A stretch of 64,000 nt of DNA from Jaltomata sinuosa (lineage: Eukaryota > Streptophyta > Magnoliopsida > Solanales > Solanaceae). The first letter of the stretch is position 1, and every line of letters starts with the position of its first letter. A model generated the notes under the pieces. It ran no database searches. It saw nothing but the letters and a program-made list of their open reading frames with translations, and had not been told where the DNA came from. The position numbers and the translations under genes were made by a program. Location of the stretch: contig QJPP01001803.1 of assembly GCA_003996215.1 (NCBI GenBank), forward strand, positions 124,001-188,000, written 5' to 3'. Positions 11,025 through 22,735 of the stretch are shown here, piece after piece.

Positions 11025-12230
11025 ATGAATCATCTATCCACTCAAATTAACCCAAGGATGAAGGGAACTCTTCCTAGTGACACCACGACCAATCTTAAAA
11101 ATGATGCGCATGTCATGGCTATTGTTACTAAAAGTGGAAGAACAAGTGGTGTAGTGAGAGACCCTATTGTGGAGCCGGTTGTTGTCACAAAGAAACCTAT
11201 TATTGGAGCCGTTGAGAAGTCGTGCGACAAAGAAGATGTGGAACCGGAAGTTGGGGTAAAGCTTTGTGCACATAATATTCTGGTGAATATTGATGTTGAT
11301 GACAAGAGGGAGGAGGCTGAATCTCCTCCCGAAATGTCTATTGATATTGAGGAGGACCCTCCCATTGTGAAAAGTATGCAGACCACACTACCAAATGGAC
11401 CTCATCCATACCCTCAAAGGTTAAACAAGAAGAAGGAAGATCAAAAATTTAACAAGTTTGTTGACATGTTCATCAAGCTTTCGATAAATATTTTTTTGGT
11501 TGAAGCCTTAACACAAATGCCGAGGTATAACAAATTTATGAAAGAATTGCTCAAGAAGAAGAAAATTGTTGATGTAGGAACTATTGAGATTTCACACAGC
11601 TGTAGCGCTGTGATGACGAGTAATGTCGCTACAAAACAGGATGATCCGGGTGCATTCACCATACTATATACTTTTGGGTTATTTGTGTTCCGTAATGCCT
11701 TGTGTGATTTAGGGGAAAGCAACAACTTGATTCCCCTAGCAATGTTTAATAAGTTGGGATTGGGTACGACCAAACCTATATCCATGCGTCTACTCATGGC
11801 TGACTGATCAATTAAATGCTCGGTGGGTATCCTCTTTGATGTATTGGTGAAGGTTAACAAGTTCATTCTCTATGCAGACTTTGTGATATTGGATTGTGAA
11901 GTAGATGTTGAGGTTCCCATCATCTTGGGGCGACCACTATTAGCCATGGGGAGAGCACTTGTAGATGTTGAACTCGGTGAACTCAAATTCAAGGTTGGAA
12001 GTGAGGTAGTGACATTCAACGTGTTCCAACCCACAAAGCCTCCAGATTGAATTGAGGGCAAGATTGATCATGCCCTTGAGGAGTGTCAAATGGGAAAGAC
12101 GCCAAAAATTGAAGAGTTTCCAAGTCGGCAATATGTTGATGTTTTGAAGATGTTAAAGGAGCAATTCCTCTCCTTAGGATGGGGCCACACCAGCTTGATT
12201 GGCATGCTATCTAACAATGACTAAGGTTGA
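11025..12230 (+). pseudogene. N-family gag C-terminus and retropepsin-like protease, no pol
   Basis: The 260-aa frame (11025-11807) reads MKGTLPSDTTTNLKND, a motif typical of Athila/Tat gag, then an acidic linker, PHPYPQRLNKKKEDQKF and ALCDLGESNNLIPL, the protease active-site loop in which canonical DLGAS is DLGES. A TGA after LLMAD precedes 11823-12050 (FVILDCEVDVEVPIILGRPLLA, the domain end). Open but decaying sequence runs to about 12220 and then straight into the post-ORF hairpin; no RT is present. The gag C-terminus/protease portion recurs antisense four times in the window (21745-22735, 24865-25850 and their unit B copies). Confidence 0.85.
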
Positions 12231-12268
12231 GGTACTATCGTTGAGCCGCGATGTAAGATCAAGTGCTT

Positions 12269-12286
12269 CTTGGGAGGCAACCCAAG
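12269..12286 (+). ncRNA. Post-ORF RNA hairpin, loop AGGCAA
   Basis: CTTGGG-AGGCAA-CCCAAG is a perfect 6-bp stem with a six-base loop. Just upstream is the conserved word GCCGCGATGTAAGATCA. The same module follows the integrase (49083) and the extra ORF (53098) of element C and the gag remnant of element D (59312, antisense). C has CATGGG/CCCATG, a compensated second base pair. The role is unknown; translation control, RNA stability or packaging are possible. Confidence 0.6.
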
Positions 12287-13238
12287 TGTTTTTTAGTTCA
12301 TTTTTGGTTATCTATTGTTTTCTTTGGTTTGTTTTAGGAATGGAAGGAGCAGAGGAATGAACAAGTGAAAAATAGGGCAAAAAGGAGTCGTGCGGAGGAT
12401 CGTGCAGTTTGCACAAGACTGTATGCGCATCGTACGGCCTAACACATGTCATAATAGAAACCTGAGAGAAAAATGCTTAAATTAGAGGTGATGTGTGCTG
12501 GGGTGTATAGTCTGCACGAGCCCAAGTGCACGTCGCACTTCCATCACATGATGAAACATAAAGCTTGCAATGTTTAGGGAATGGAAAGGTAAGGTGTGAA
12601 ATGACATGTGATTTGCACAAGGGCTTGTGTGAACTGTAGGTCGCAGCGCACCAAGGTAAATTTGAAATTTGAATTGACCTAACCCATTGACCGACCCAAC
12701 TGGAGACCGACCTAGCCAAATTTTCTTCTTCTTTTCCCTTTTTATTCTTCCACCCTCTTCTTTATCTCTATATTCTCTCCTACAACTCCTTAAATTCTCT
12801 CCCAAAACCTCTCAAAATCCCTCAAACTTCCCCAAACTTTTCTCCTCCTATCACCCACTCTCCACTGCCACTCCACCAAGTGCCGCCATCGTCTTTATCT
12901 GGGCAAGGTTATTGGGTTACCATTTTTGCTCTCCAAAAGCTTCAAGTTTTTCTATTCCTCCTTTAAACTTTACTTGTTGTAAGTTCACCGATGTTAAATA
13001 CATGTTTTTATGTTGATTGAGAACTCATGTTGTGAAGCATGCTTGTTAGAATTGCCATGTTAATTTTGGGTGAGATCCAAAATTTTTGGGTCCCCAATTT
13101 TGAATTGTGTTATGGATTTTGCTTAACATCAACTTGGTAGAACTTGATATTGTGATTATGAATGTTGATTCTAGTAGTTTTTAGCCTTGAAATTTTGTGT
13201 TTGGGGTGAAGTCTGAGTAACCCACTTGTGATTGATGC

Positions 13239-13290
13239 ATGATTTTCCCCTATGATAGATTGGGTGATGTCTTTCTTAAGGGAAAATCAT
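13239..13290 (+). ncRNA. Spacer stem-loop with GATAGATTGGGTGATGTC loop
   Basis: ATGATTTTCCC (13239-13249) pairs perfectly with GGGAAAATCAT (13280-13290), leaving a 30-base loop whose sequence is strongly conserved among spacer copies. The unit B copy is 29111-29162. In the antisense copy at 26344-26391 the stem reads GATTTG/CAAATC, replacing a T:A pair by G:C. A second loop copy with a weaker stem lies at 13457-13497. Confidence 0.5.
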
Positions 13291-14096
13291 TGTTTTTCAT
13301 AAGTTTTAGTTGAAAATTATTGTGTGGGGCTAAAATTTGCTACTATTTTGTGCCAATGTTCTTTGTTGAAAATTTTGTTGGGTACATGATCTTATGTGGG
13401 GAGGTAGAAATTGTAGAACTTGGTGCCTAATTGTTACCATTGAAGGCTGGATGCTCCCGATGATAGATTGGGTGACGTCCTTCTTAAGGGAAATCGTTGA
13501 GTTCTTCTTTTGTTTTGTTTGGTGATAATGAAATCCGGGGAAGTCTGAGTACCTGGATATATTTGTGGTCATACGATGTTTTCCCCCTAATGTTTAAATT
13601 ATTGTTTTAATTCTTGGTCCCAAGGGCTTTATGCAAATCTTTCTCCACTAATCACATGTGTGATTCACAAGAACACAAGGAACAAAATATTCCAATTATG
13701 CTCCTATGCGTTTCACATGTGATGCATATATCTCGATGTGCAGAATGCATAAGGTACACACCTGCTAAAAAATTAGTTCCAGCTCACTTTTTTGAGGTAT
13801 GAAGCAGGGTGCGACATACACTTTGGTGCATGCGAACCGCACCAGCAATCGCACCTTAGTGGAAAAATAGTAGAAGGATCTGGTAGCTTATGCGACGTCA
13901 TATACGACGCACATAAGGTCGTGTGAGTTTCGCACATGGTTCGCATAAGATGTCAATTACCTCTTTCATTTTTCTACTCCTTGGCATTCCATTCTTTTTA
14001 GTTAGTGAACTTCTTTCTGATCTTTTTCTTCCACTTATGTAAAAAAAACACAAAAAGCTTTTTTCTTTTGTTTTTGGACTCATAATCTCCATGTGT

Positions 14097-14098
14097 AG
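14097..14098 (+). promoter_or_regulatory. Candidate 3' splice acceptor before the extra ORF
   Basis: A T-rich tract (14058-14080) and ATGTGTAG end in an AG three bases before the ATG at 14102. Element C (CCTGCAG, 50653-50659) and element D (ATGCAG, antisense, just before 57662) also have an AG within a few bases of the same start. This would fit a spliced subgenomic mRNA for an ORF far from the 5' end. No RNA evidence is available. Confidence 0.35.
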
Positions 14099-14101
14099 AA
14101 C

Positions 14102-15559
14102 ATGTCTTCTAGAAGGCGCAACACAGGTATCCAACCAAGGAAACTATCAGCCGCAGAAGAGGCAAGGATCCTCTTTGGGGTGGAAGGCATGAAGGACTTT
14201 TATAAGCGGGATAAGAATAGGACATTCAATGAAGAGCAGAGTTTAACTTGGAGGAAGTTGGGGATGATCTACCCCGCATGCATCGTTAGTTTGCTGAATG
14301 AGAATGGTACCTTTTTCAAGATGTACACAGAGGGTACTATAAGGAAGTCATGAGGAATTTGTTTGCCTCATATCAAGCCACACAAGATGCTAAGGGCTAT
14401 AAAGGAGGGCCATAAACTTTCCCCGCTTTGGAATCAGTAATAGTTTGAGGCAAAAATCTTGATCTCTCCACATGTTATTAATGCCATCTATTGGAGCACC
14501 CCAATTGAGCCAGCACCTGAACTCATGGCCAAGCTGACTGATAAACACAACCTTTTCAGTGGACTCCTCCTATTATTTCTCCTGACATACCTCTTAGGGT
14601 GACTATAGTGGGTGACATACTGCGACTGTCCCTGTACATTGAGGCCCGCCTTTGGTATCATTTTGTTTGCTCTCGCTTCCTACCTTCTCAGAATGACCAA
14701 AAGGTCACTAATGATGGGGCCATTCTGATAGCCTCAATTATGGTGGGGGACCATATCAACTTTGGTGAGATTGTGGCCTTGGTGATCAAGAGAAAGGCTC
14801 GTAGGGGTAGTGATGCATTACCCTTCCCTGTTCTCATCTGCAAACTGTGTGCCAATGCGGGCATCCCTTTTTTCAGCTGTGACACTCATACTCCCACCAC
14901 TGGTGCATTGATCTTGATATGAAAACTGACAGGGATGCCCCCGCTTCAAAAGTAGCAAGGTCGAAACATCGGTGAAAGATGAGGTTGATGAATCAGAAGC
15001 TAAAACATAGGCTTTACCTCCCTCTCGGGATGCTTCAGAGGCACATACCCCCGCACCTACTGCACCTAGAAGACCTTTGACCAAAAGTGGCATCCAAGAT
15101 ATGGTGGACAAAACCTATGATCATGAGAGGCAGCTGAATGAATTTAATACTAATCTGCTTGGTATGATACAAAGAGCTGCCAAGAATGCCATACAAGGGG
15201 TAGAGGAAAGTATCACCAAACTCTGAAAAATGGTGGAAACTGTTGAGGGTTCAATGAAGGATGTCATGGAGGATGTGGCGAAAGCAAAGGGAAAAGCTCC
15301 AGTTGACGAAACATATTTTAGGAATTTTCCTTAGCCTCGTCAGACTCGTGGGACTATGGATGACTTGTTTGTAGCTTATGTAGAGGATGAGACTGAGCTC
15401 CCTAGTGCTGAATACACCGAGCTAGATGATGATGAGAACGCAGTGTTCCAGCAGGCTCTCAAGGACTCCACAGTGACAGCACACTCCCGAAAGGGTGATG
15501 CAGGTCCTAGTGGAGATGCCACAGTTGATGAAGTAGCAGATGATAGTGATGAGGCATAG
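14102..15559 (+). pseudogene. Extra env-position ORF, putative plant transposon protein domain, broken
   Basis: It starts MSSRRRNTGIQPRKLSAAEE, chosen because the same ATG opens the copies at 29976, 19911 (antisense), 35735 (antisense) and 57662 (antisense). Stops after TIRKS (14351) and frameshifts near 14440-14580 split it. 14599-14922 reads LSLYIEARLWYHFVCSRFLP, GAILIASIMVGDHINFGEI and LPFPVLICKLCANAGI, the pattern I know from the plant domain often annotated as putative transposon protein or envelope-like protein (Pfam PF20167, from memory). Then come a Pro/Thr stretch, a helical region (LNEFNTNL) and an acidic C-terminus ending DDSDEA. Its function is unknown; the position matches the env-like ORF of Athila elements. 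Confidence 0.75.
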
Positions 15560-17649
15560 ACCTCCAGGGAGTTGCACCCCTTCTCTCCTTATTTGATCTT
15601 AAAGAATTAATGTCAATGCTTCTTTTTATGGGGGGATGTGGTGTTATTTTATTTGATTGTTGGTTTCCCATGTTGGGCTTGAGGAATTTTATTGCCCTTG
15701 CCGGGCCTTGTTGACATTTTTAATTTCCTTGCTAGATTTGATTTTCCCCTTGTCGGGCATGTTGGATGATTGTGATGATATTGCCCTTGCCGGGTCTTTT
15801 TATTATGTTTTTGAGCTTAATTGTGACTGATCTTGGTTATATGCTGGGTTAGTCTTACACGATTCCATTGTCTTGCTACCCGTGCCTTGCAAATACGCTA
15901 CGGGCCTACATCGAGGCTTGTTTTTAAAATGATTCATGAATATAAAATTTGGTTATCGCCTTGTTAATAGTAGTTTAGCAATAAACTCCGAGGGATTTCC
16001 CAATGCCACGGTTCTTTCCCAAGGAGAAAAAGTGTATTCTTTATTTTTCTTTTTCTTTTCTTTTGTTTTTATGTCGAACAGGGCTGTTGTTTCCCTATAA
16101 TAGATTGAGAGGAAAATTTACTAAGGGAAAATGCAAAGTTTCAGTTTTAATTTGAGTCCATAATGTGCTTGTCTCGAAATGGACCCGCTGAAAAAAAATT
16201 CTTGGCAAGACATTTTTTAAAAAAGAAAGGAAAGAGGGAAAATGAAACTTTGAGGAAAGTATTCTATTGTCATGATTTGCACACTCTCATTTTGGCATGA
16301 TCGATTTACAAATGAGTGTGTAATGAACTTGAAATATCATGTCAAAAGTCATTTGTCCCAATTGATCTTGAGACTAATGAAAGAAGTCTTGTGACATGAT
16401 GCATTGTGTCGTGAGGCTTTACCTTGATTCTTGTGCATGCGTGTTGTCTAGAACTTTCTCCGAATGTGATTCAAGGAGAAATTCTAGGTGTGACCGAGCT
16501 TGAAAAATGATCTTAGGCCCTTTTTGATAGTCACTTCACCCAAATGCCTTCCATCGACATCAATCCTAGTGAACCCCTTTGAGATTGTAACCGTTTCTTG
16601 ATACCTTGTTTAACACCTTGACCTTTTTTGGATCTCTATTTTGGCACTCGTCCTACCTAATTGCTTGAAAGTTAAAAGTAGGCTAAATCCTAAGTTAAGT
16701 GGGGGGGGGGGGAATGGAAAGACAACATAGGCAAATGCCCAAGTTTAGGGGTGTATGTGATTAATGAGGAGAAGAAAAGAGAGGCACTTCAAAGTGCAAG
16801 GTAGCACCGTGTGTTAAAATGAAAAGATTGCTCTAGAAAGTTAAATCCAATAAGCAAAATTAAAAAAAAGGGTGCTACCAAATGAAGGCGATACAAGGAA
16901 TCTTGAATGATCATGATTGAAAATGATAAGATTGGGTTGTGAGAGGGAGAAATAAGGTGAAGTCGAAAATTCAAAAATGTGAGCGATGTTCAAAGTAATG
17001 AGAAAGAGCATTAGGTAGGTGTAGTCACTCAAGAAAAATGAAATCCTTACCTTAGCCCTAGCCAACATCGTAACTCGCATGTCCTTAGTGATTTAGAGCT
17101 TGTCCACCCTACATTAGTGGCGATTTACATGAAGGGCAAGCCTATGGTTCGACATCTGTGAACTTGAACTTCCTTGAGAGAGTGAGAGTCTTCGTGGTTC
17201 TCTTATAATCCCTTAGTTTTATGAATTTCATGATTATGAGTGGGAATCTCTCTTGTGGTGAGTGCCATAAAGCACTCGAATTGAAATATGAAGTCTCTAT
17301 TTCAATTGAGAAGAATAAATGAGAAAAGTTATGTGGTGAATCTTGAGGCAAACCTTGATGGTCCATGCCAATGACTTGAGAAGATTAATATCTTGTTTTG
17401 AATGAAAAAATTTCCTTGATTTTTTACTGAGAATTGAAGCCCTTTTGAAAAAGTTTTCAAATGATAAATTGCTTTGATAATGTGTTGGCTTAAAATGTGA
17501 TGAGCATAATAGTTGGCTCTTTTGTTTGAGTTTTTTTGTTTATTTTTCTCTTACTTTTTAGAATATAGTAGTCTTTTGTTCCTTGATGGAGTTTTAGAGA
17601 ATAATTCATTTCTTACTTTGCGAGTATCTTACTTGAGGACAAGCAATAG
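15560..17649 (+). repeat. N-family 3' tail
   Basis: Non-coding. It has four CCTTGYCGGG-type words between 15680 and 15800, a third GATAGATT stem-loop relative near 16096-16135 (TTTCCC...GGGAAA arms), a G homopolymer (about 16700-16711) and the conserved final 650 bp shared with 1-661. No conserved frame is visible on either strand. Confidence 0.65.
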
Positions 17650-17665
17650 TTCAAGTTTTAGGGTT
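17650..17665 (+). other. N-family polypurine tract (decayed)
   Basis: The sequence TTCAAGTTTTAGGGTT precedes the LTR start TGATGAG. The family form seen antisense at 26869-26890 is CAAGTTTGGGGGTT, so this copy has mutated. Confidence 0.6.
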
Positions 17666-19063
17666 TGATGAGTAGGTAATATACCGACTCATTTAGCCTT
17701 TATTCATGAATTATTGCTATATTTTGATGAGATTTAGAAGTTCTTATGGACTTTATTGACATGAATGCAGGTACTCTTGTCCTATGATGGAAAACAAGGA
17801 ATTGGACTCAAAAGAGCTGAAAAGGAGTAAAATTGTGAAGAGTTGAACAAGGTGGAGACTCTGCCGAGAGGTGAGGACCTTGTGCGACACGCATAACACG
17901 AGGTATGGTCCACAACTCCCACTGTACAAGCCTCATGCATTGGCTAAAGACTCTGTTAAGGGGTGCGATCACTGTGCAATGTGCACACTTCCTGGTGCAA
18001 ACTGCACCCCACTTTGCATAAAGCTCCTAAGTCACTGGACAACTAAAAAGTGTTGTGCAATGTGCACTTCACGATGTTCAAACTGCACATCACATCGCAC
18101 AACCCTCGAAGGGCATTTTTGTTTGATTTTGTATGACATTTTGGAAATGTTCCTGAACCCAATACATGCACTTTTTTAGATAGTTTTCAATAGTTTTGAA
18201 GAGTTTTTTTTACCTTTGAGGAAAGTTTTCTCTCCCAAGGAAAGAAAGAGAGTTTCAATCTATTCACTCAATCTTCAACCTTGGGCTTGTAAATTTCATC
18301 TTGGATATTGGATTCTTGCTACAATTAATGAGAAAGAATTTGAATTTCTCTATAGGTATACTTTTTTTTCCTTTAGCATGAGTGACTAAGTTTTCTTGTC
18401 TAGGGATGTGTAGATGATGGGTACTTGATAAAAGGGTATGGGTCTTGCCTATTTATGTTTATAATTGCTAATATGATATCGTTCTAGTGATTTCACCATA
18501 TTTTAACTCTAAAATTGATAGTTGCAAACATTGTTTTACCTTACTTGGTTGTATTCTTGCTTGATAAAGAAATTTATAATTTCGGATGTGAAATTGCTAC
18601 TGGGTACTTGGGATTCCACCTAGATTGAGTCTAGAAATATCTCAAATCACCGAAAACACCCATTTAAGGGTCTAAGCTAGAAATAGTGTGACCTTCCCAA
18701 GCATATGTTGGTTTGTTATTTGCCTAAACAATGGTGTTTGAATAAAAACCATTTGATACATGTTTGTTTGATTGAGAGATAAATAAGCATTCCTAAAACC
18801 AATGCTACTTATATCATTTAGTAAAAATATATGCAATTGAGCAAGTACCTTGACCTGTATTTAAGACCCATTGGAAGAACATCCCTAGTCATCCTCCCTC
18901 TATTGTTTACACCTTGCACTTTTTACTTATTGTTTTGTTTGGAATTCGAATTGTGACAGATTCCCAATTCCCCCCTTTTTACATTATTGTTGTTGAGCAA
19001 GCTATTCTCGTGTGAGGTCTGTTTACAATCACCTAGGCTAAGCTCTAAATTTCCTGTGGGATG
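17666..19063 (+). repeat. N-family LTR, 3' truncated at an inversion junction
   Basis: It begins TGATGAGTAGGTAATATACCG. 17878-18110 is the palindrome-rich part and 18690-19060 matches 9183-9555. The last roughly 90 bases of the LTR seen at 9560-9644 are missing; instead the sequence turns into the antisense extra ORF. No primer site follows. Confidence 0.82.
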
Positions 19064-19079
19064 AACCTAGGAACATCCC
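19058..19079. other. Palindromic inversion junction, unit A
   Basis: GGGATG (19058-19063) and CATCCC (19074-19079) are inverted repeats flanking the point where plus-strand LTR meets minus-strand extra ORF. Both parents carry GGGAT-type sequence here (LTR GGGATCGACC at 9551-9560, ORF GGGATGCC at 14933-14940), so joining at a short shared word is likely. The unit B copy is at 34881-34902. Confidence 0.55.
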
Positions 19080-19911
19080 TATCTATTTTCTTGTCAAGGT
19101 CCAGCACACTGGTAGAAGGGGTAAGTGTGTCACAACTAAAGTAGGGGATTGCGGCCTTAGCACAAAGCTTGCTAATGAGCACCGAGTAAGGGAATGAATC
19201 ACCACCCCTACGTGCTTTCCTTCTTATCACCATAACCACAATTTCCCCAAAGTTGACATGTTTTCCCGTCATAATAGCAGCCACAAAAATGGCTCCATGA
19301 TGGGTTACTTTATGATCATTCTGTGAGTGTAGGAATCGATTGCAGACAAAGTCATACAAGAGACGGGCTTCTAAGTATAGAGTCCGCCTCAATATATCGC
19401 CCCCCATAGTTGCCCAAATAAGAGTGTTAGGAGCAATAATTGGGGAAGCCTCCTGATATGGCTTTGGTTTAGCAGTCAACTTAGCCAAGAGTGTAGGTGC
19501 AGTATCAATTGTATTACCTTAATAAATGACATTTATATTCGCTGGAGTGATGCAAATTTTCTTGTCCCTAACAATGACTGAATCGAAGTTAGGGAATTTC
19601 ACCATATTCCCCATATACTCCTTAGAATTCTGTGTGGCTGATATGCAGTGAAGAATTTCGAACAACCTCCTCAAAGTACCCTCTGGGTACATCTTGGAAT
19701 GGGTACCATTGGCGGTTGCCAAAATGTTGGGGGATGTTGGGAGATCATCCCTTACTGCTGCAAACTTGAAGCTCATATACGTGTTGAATGTTCTTTTCTT
19801 ATCTTGGTCATAGATCCCCTTCATAACCTAAACCCCAAAATGAATCCTTGTTTCATCCGCGACTGATAGCTTTTTTGGGTTGCGCCCTGTGTTTCTAATG
19901 CTAGAAGACAT
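19066..19911 (-). pseudogene. Antisense copy of the extra ORF, 3' truncated
   Basis: ATG at 19911 opens MSSSIRNTGRNPKKLSVADE, followed by an in-frame TAG after HFGV, then VMKGIYDQDKKRTFN. 19488-19069 keeps a long open frame (147 aa) with LYLEARLLYDFVCNRFL, GAIFVAAIMTGKHVNFGEI and FPYSVLISKLCAKAAI, the same domain core as 14599-14922 but clearly diverged, so it is a distinct source copy. It is cut at DRDVPRF by the inversion junction; the helical and acidic C-terminal parts are absent. Confidence 0.75.
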
Positions 19912-21699
19912 AGTTTGTACATGGAGATTGCGAGTACTCAAAGTCAAAGTAAAATATTTTTGTGTTTTTGAAGTATGTAAAAGAAGAAAAGCTAAAAGAA
20001 GTTAAAACAGAATGCAAAGAAGAAGAAAAACAAAAAAGGTAACTGATGGCTTGTACAAACCTCGTGCGAACTGCACCAGGAGAAGTGCGCATCGCATATA
20101 GCATCGCACAAGCTACCAGAACCTATATTTGATTCTTCTTTGGAGTGCGAAGGCTGATGCAATTTGCACCAGCTATTGTGCACGTCGTAGATCACTTTGC
20201 CCCTCAATCCAGTGAACTGGCATCAATTTTTAATAAGGTGCGAAACCTTGTGCGTTTCGCACATAAAGGTCTGCGCTTTGCATGCGAAAGACACAAGGAA
20301 ACAAATGGAATTTTTTAAATTCCTTGTCATCTTGTGTGTTAAGTATGTGATTTGTAGAACAATACCTATGGAATGCACTGCTAACAAGCACCACACCAAT
20401 AATTTAAACAGGGCTAAACATAATACAATCAAAACCACATCATCTGGGTACCCAAACTTCTCCAGAATCAATCAACATTTTCAAAACAAAAGAAGAGCTT
20501 AAGGATTTCCCTTAAGAAGGACGTTACCCCATCTATCATTGGGAACAAAAAACCTTTAATTTCAAACCAGTCATAAGGCACATTCAACAACAACAATTTC
20601 ATACCCCCCAACCAAGAACATTAGCCCAATAATCATATTCAAATAGAGCATGGGCACAATGGTAGTAACAATTTCAGCTGCAAACATCAATTTCTAACAA
20701 AAACCTCATAAAAATGATGATTTTCCATTAGGAATGACATCACCTAATCCATCATAGGGCCAAATCATGACAAGTGGGTTACTCTGACTTCACACAAAAC
20801 ATATATTTTTAAGGCTAACAATTACAACACTCAACATTAATCATCATAACTTCAAGTTCTACCAAGTTAATCCTAAACAAAATAAACAATGCAACCAAAA
20901 ATTGGAGACCCAAAATTTTCAGATCCGACCCAAAATCAACATGGCAGATTTAATGAGAATGCTTCATAATATGAGTTTCCAATAAACATAAAAATATGTA
21001 TTGAACATCGGGGAACTTATCATAAGTGAAGATTAGAACTCAGAGGCACAAATTGAAGCCTTTTGAACTGCTACAATGGAGACCCACTTTTGACCTGAGA
21101 CGTGACGGTGGCGACAGGGCAGTGAATGGTGATGGAGTGAAAGAATACGGTGATGTGGGGGATTTGTGAGGGAGTTTATGAGGATTTTGTGGAAGAATAT
21201 GGAAAAGAAGAAAAGGGTGGCAGTTTTAATAGAAGAGAAAAAAGAATAAAAGTCACCGAGTCCGTATCTGGTTTGGGTTAGTGAACGAGTAGGTCAAACA
21301 TAATTTAAAACTTACCTTGGTGCACTGCGATGTGAGATTTACACAAGCCCTTGTACGACTCGCACATCACCTCACACCAGCCAAAGTTTGCCCAAACTTT
21401 TCCCAGCTTTCTGCATTACTGTGCAGTAGAGGTTCGATGAGCACAATGGCTTGTGAGAAATGCACAGCCTAGCTCACGTCACCTCCGACTTTATAATTTT
21501 TCTCTAGTTTTATAGTTTTGGGGGCGTTGGCTTGTGCGATGCGCACAACTGCATATGCAAACTGCACGGCCTTCCGCACATCCCATTTTTCTCTTCTTTT
21601 TCCACTTGGTCATTTTTCCTTACCATGCATTCCTATAAAAATACAAAAAACTACAAAAGGTATCAATAATAAATTAAAACACTTGGGTTTCCTCCTAAG
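19912..21699 (-). repeat. Antisense N-family spacer, block 1
   Basis: Reading leftward it has the post-ORF hairpin (21682-21699, one stem mismatch), GTGCG-ATG-CGCAC (21534-21546), a G/A-rich stretch (21150-21300), two GATAGATT modules (20503-20545 and 20728-20760), GTGCG-TTT-CGCAC (20250-20262) and GTGCGAACTGCAC (20064-20076), then the antisense extra ORF. The 101-aa frame 20197-20502 recurs in the other blocks with many substitutions, but it lies in non-coding spacer and I do not accept it as a gene. Confidence 0.6.
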
Positions 21700-21744
21700 A
21701 AGTTCTTGATTTTATGTTGCGACTCGATGATAGTACCTCATTCC

Positions 21745-22735
21745 TCAATCATTGTCAGATAGCATGCCAATCCGATTAGCATAGTCCCATCCCAAGCAAG
21801 TGAATTGCTCTATCAATATCTTTATAGTGTTGTCTAGTTGCCCAAGTGGCAACATTATAAGCTTGGGTACCTTTTCCGTTTCATTCTCACCAAGGGCATC
21901 TACCAACTTGCCCTTAACATTGATAACAGAAACTACTCAAAATTTATCTGGTGGCATTCTGGGTTGGCATACGTTGACGGTCACCTTCTCGCTTCATAGT
22001 CCGAACTTGAATTCTATGAGCTTAACATCAATTAAGGCTCTCCCCATAGCCAACAATGGTCACCCTAATATTATGGGCACCTTAATATGCACCTCACAAT
22101 CTAAGATCACAAAATCAGCCGGTAGGATGAGCTTTTCAACCTTGATGAATACATCAAATAGAATCCCTACCGGACATTTGATGGACCTATCATCCATGAG
22201 AAATTACATAGGTGTAGGCTTGGGAGTGCCCAAGCCTAACATATTGAATATCACTAGGGGCATCATGTTGATACTTGCCCCTAAGTCACTCAAAGCCTTC
22301 CGGAACACAAACAGTCAGATAGTGCAAGGAATGGTAAATGCACCTGGGTCTTCCCATTTTGTAGCAATATTACTTATCATCACATCACTATAGTTGTGTG
22401 ATATCTCAATGGTTCCCACGTCAACAACACACTTCTTTTTGAGAAGTTCCTTCATGAATTTTGCGTTCCTAGGAATTTGCATTAAAGCCTAGACCTAAGG
22501 GATATTAATAGAATGTTTGCTAAATATGTCAGCAAATTTTTTGAATTGGTTCTCCTCCTTCTTTTTGGCCAATCTTTGCGGGTATGGAGGAGGCCTCTTA
22601 GGTAGTGTGGTTGGCATGCTTACAAAATTAGGAGTGTCCTCTGTAATATCTATGTCCACTTGAGAAGGCATATCAACCTCCTTCTCCTCTTCACACGCAT
22701 CATCATTCACAAGAATATTTGGGTGCGAATGTTAA
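21745..22735 (-). pseudogene. Antisense gag C-terminus and protease, block 1
   Basis: Reading from 22710 leftward, 22710-22495 encodes DACEEEKEVDMPSQVDIDI and PPPYPQRLAKKKEENQF. The later frame carries the protease loop around 22290 and the domain end around 22060-22180. It starts abruptly after spacer sequence at about 22735, so the upstream gag is missing. The long plus-strand frame 21800-22393 is its antisense shadow. Confidence 0.75.

Larger units (their letters stand above)
12290..14098 (+). repeat. N-family spacer before the extra ORF
   Basis: About 1.8 kb with no shared ORF. It holds decayed GTGCG/CGCAC palindromes (12380-12440, 12510-12640, 13800-13940), a C/T-rich stretch (12720-12860), two copies of the GATAGATTGGGTGAYGTC module and two GAAGTCTGAGTA words (13208, 13537). 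The small ORFs here (for example 12687-13016) are not kept in frame in the antisense spacers, so I do not call them genes. The length and conserved words suggest a regulatory region for the ORF that follows. Confidence 0.6.
9645..17665 (+). mobile_element. N-family element 1, internal region (non-autonomous Athila/Tat-like)
   Basis: The order is primer site, gag, protease end, RNA hairpin, 1.8-kb spacer, extra ORF, tail, polypurine tract. There is no RT, RNase H or integrase between protease and hairpin, and the other N copies (unit B and the antisense copies) share this, so loss of pol is a property of the family rather than of this copy. 11029-17665 is repeated at 26920-33488. Confidence 0.8.

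Noticed and set aside
12687..13016. 109-aa ORF with a Pro/Ser/Phe-rich sequence, also at 28559
   Set aside because: It comes from a C/T-rich spacer stretch; not kept in the antisense spacers of blocks 1 and 2.
14688..15111. Antisense ORFs opposite the extra ORF (also at 30563-30986)
   Set aside because: Shadows of the domain-bearing strand; no independent support.
16700..16711. G homopolymers here and at about 24427-24449 and 40289-40300
   Set aside because: Differ in length between duplicated units; simple slippage, and possibly sequencing uncertainty.
20197..20502. 101-aa ORF recurring at 22775, 36021 and 38637
   Set aside because: The recurrence is explained by duplication of spacer blocks; it overlaps palindromes and a stem-loop, has no known domain, and is degraded in block 3.
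21800..22393. 197-aa plus-strand ORF, and similar ones at 24880-25335, 37821-38255 and 41195-41575
   Set aside because: They lie exactly opposite the antisense protease coding regions; the other strand carries the recognisable DLGAS and ILGRP motifs.
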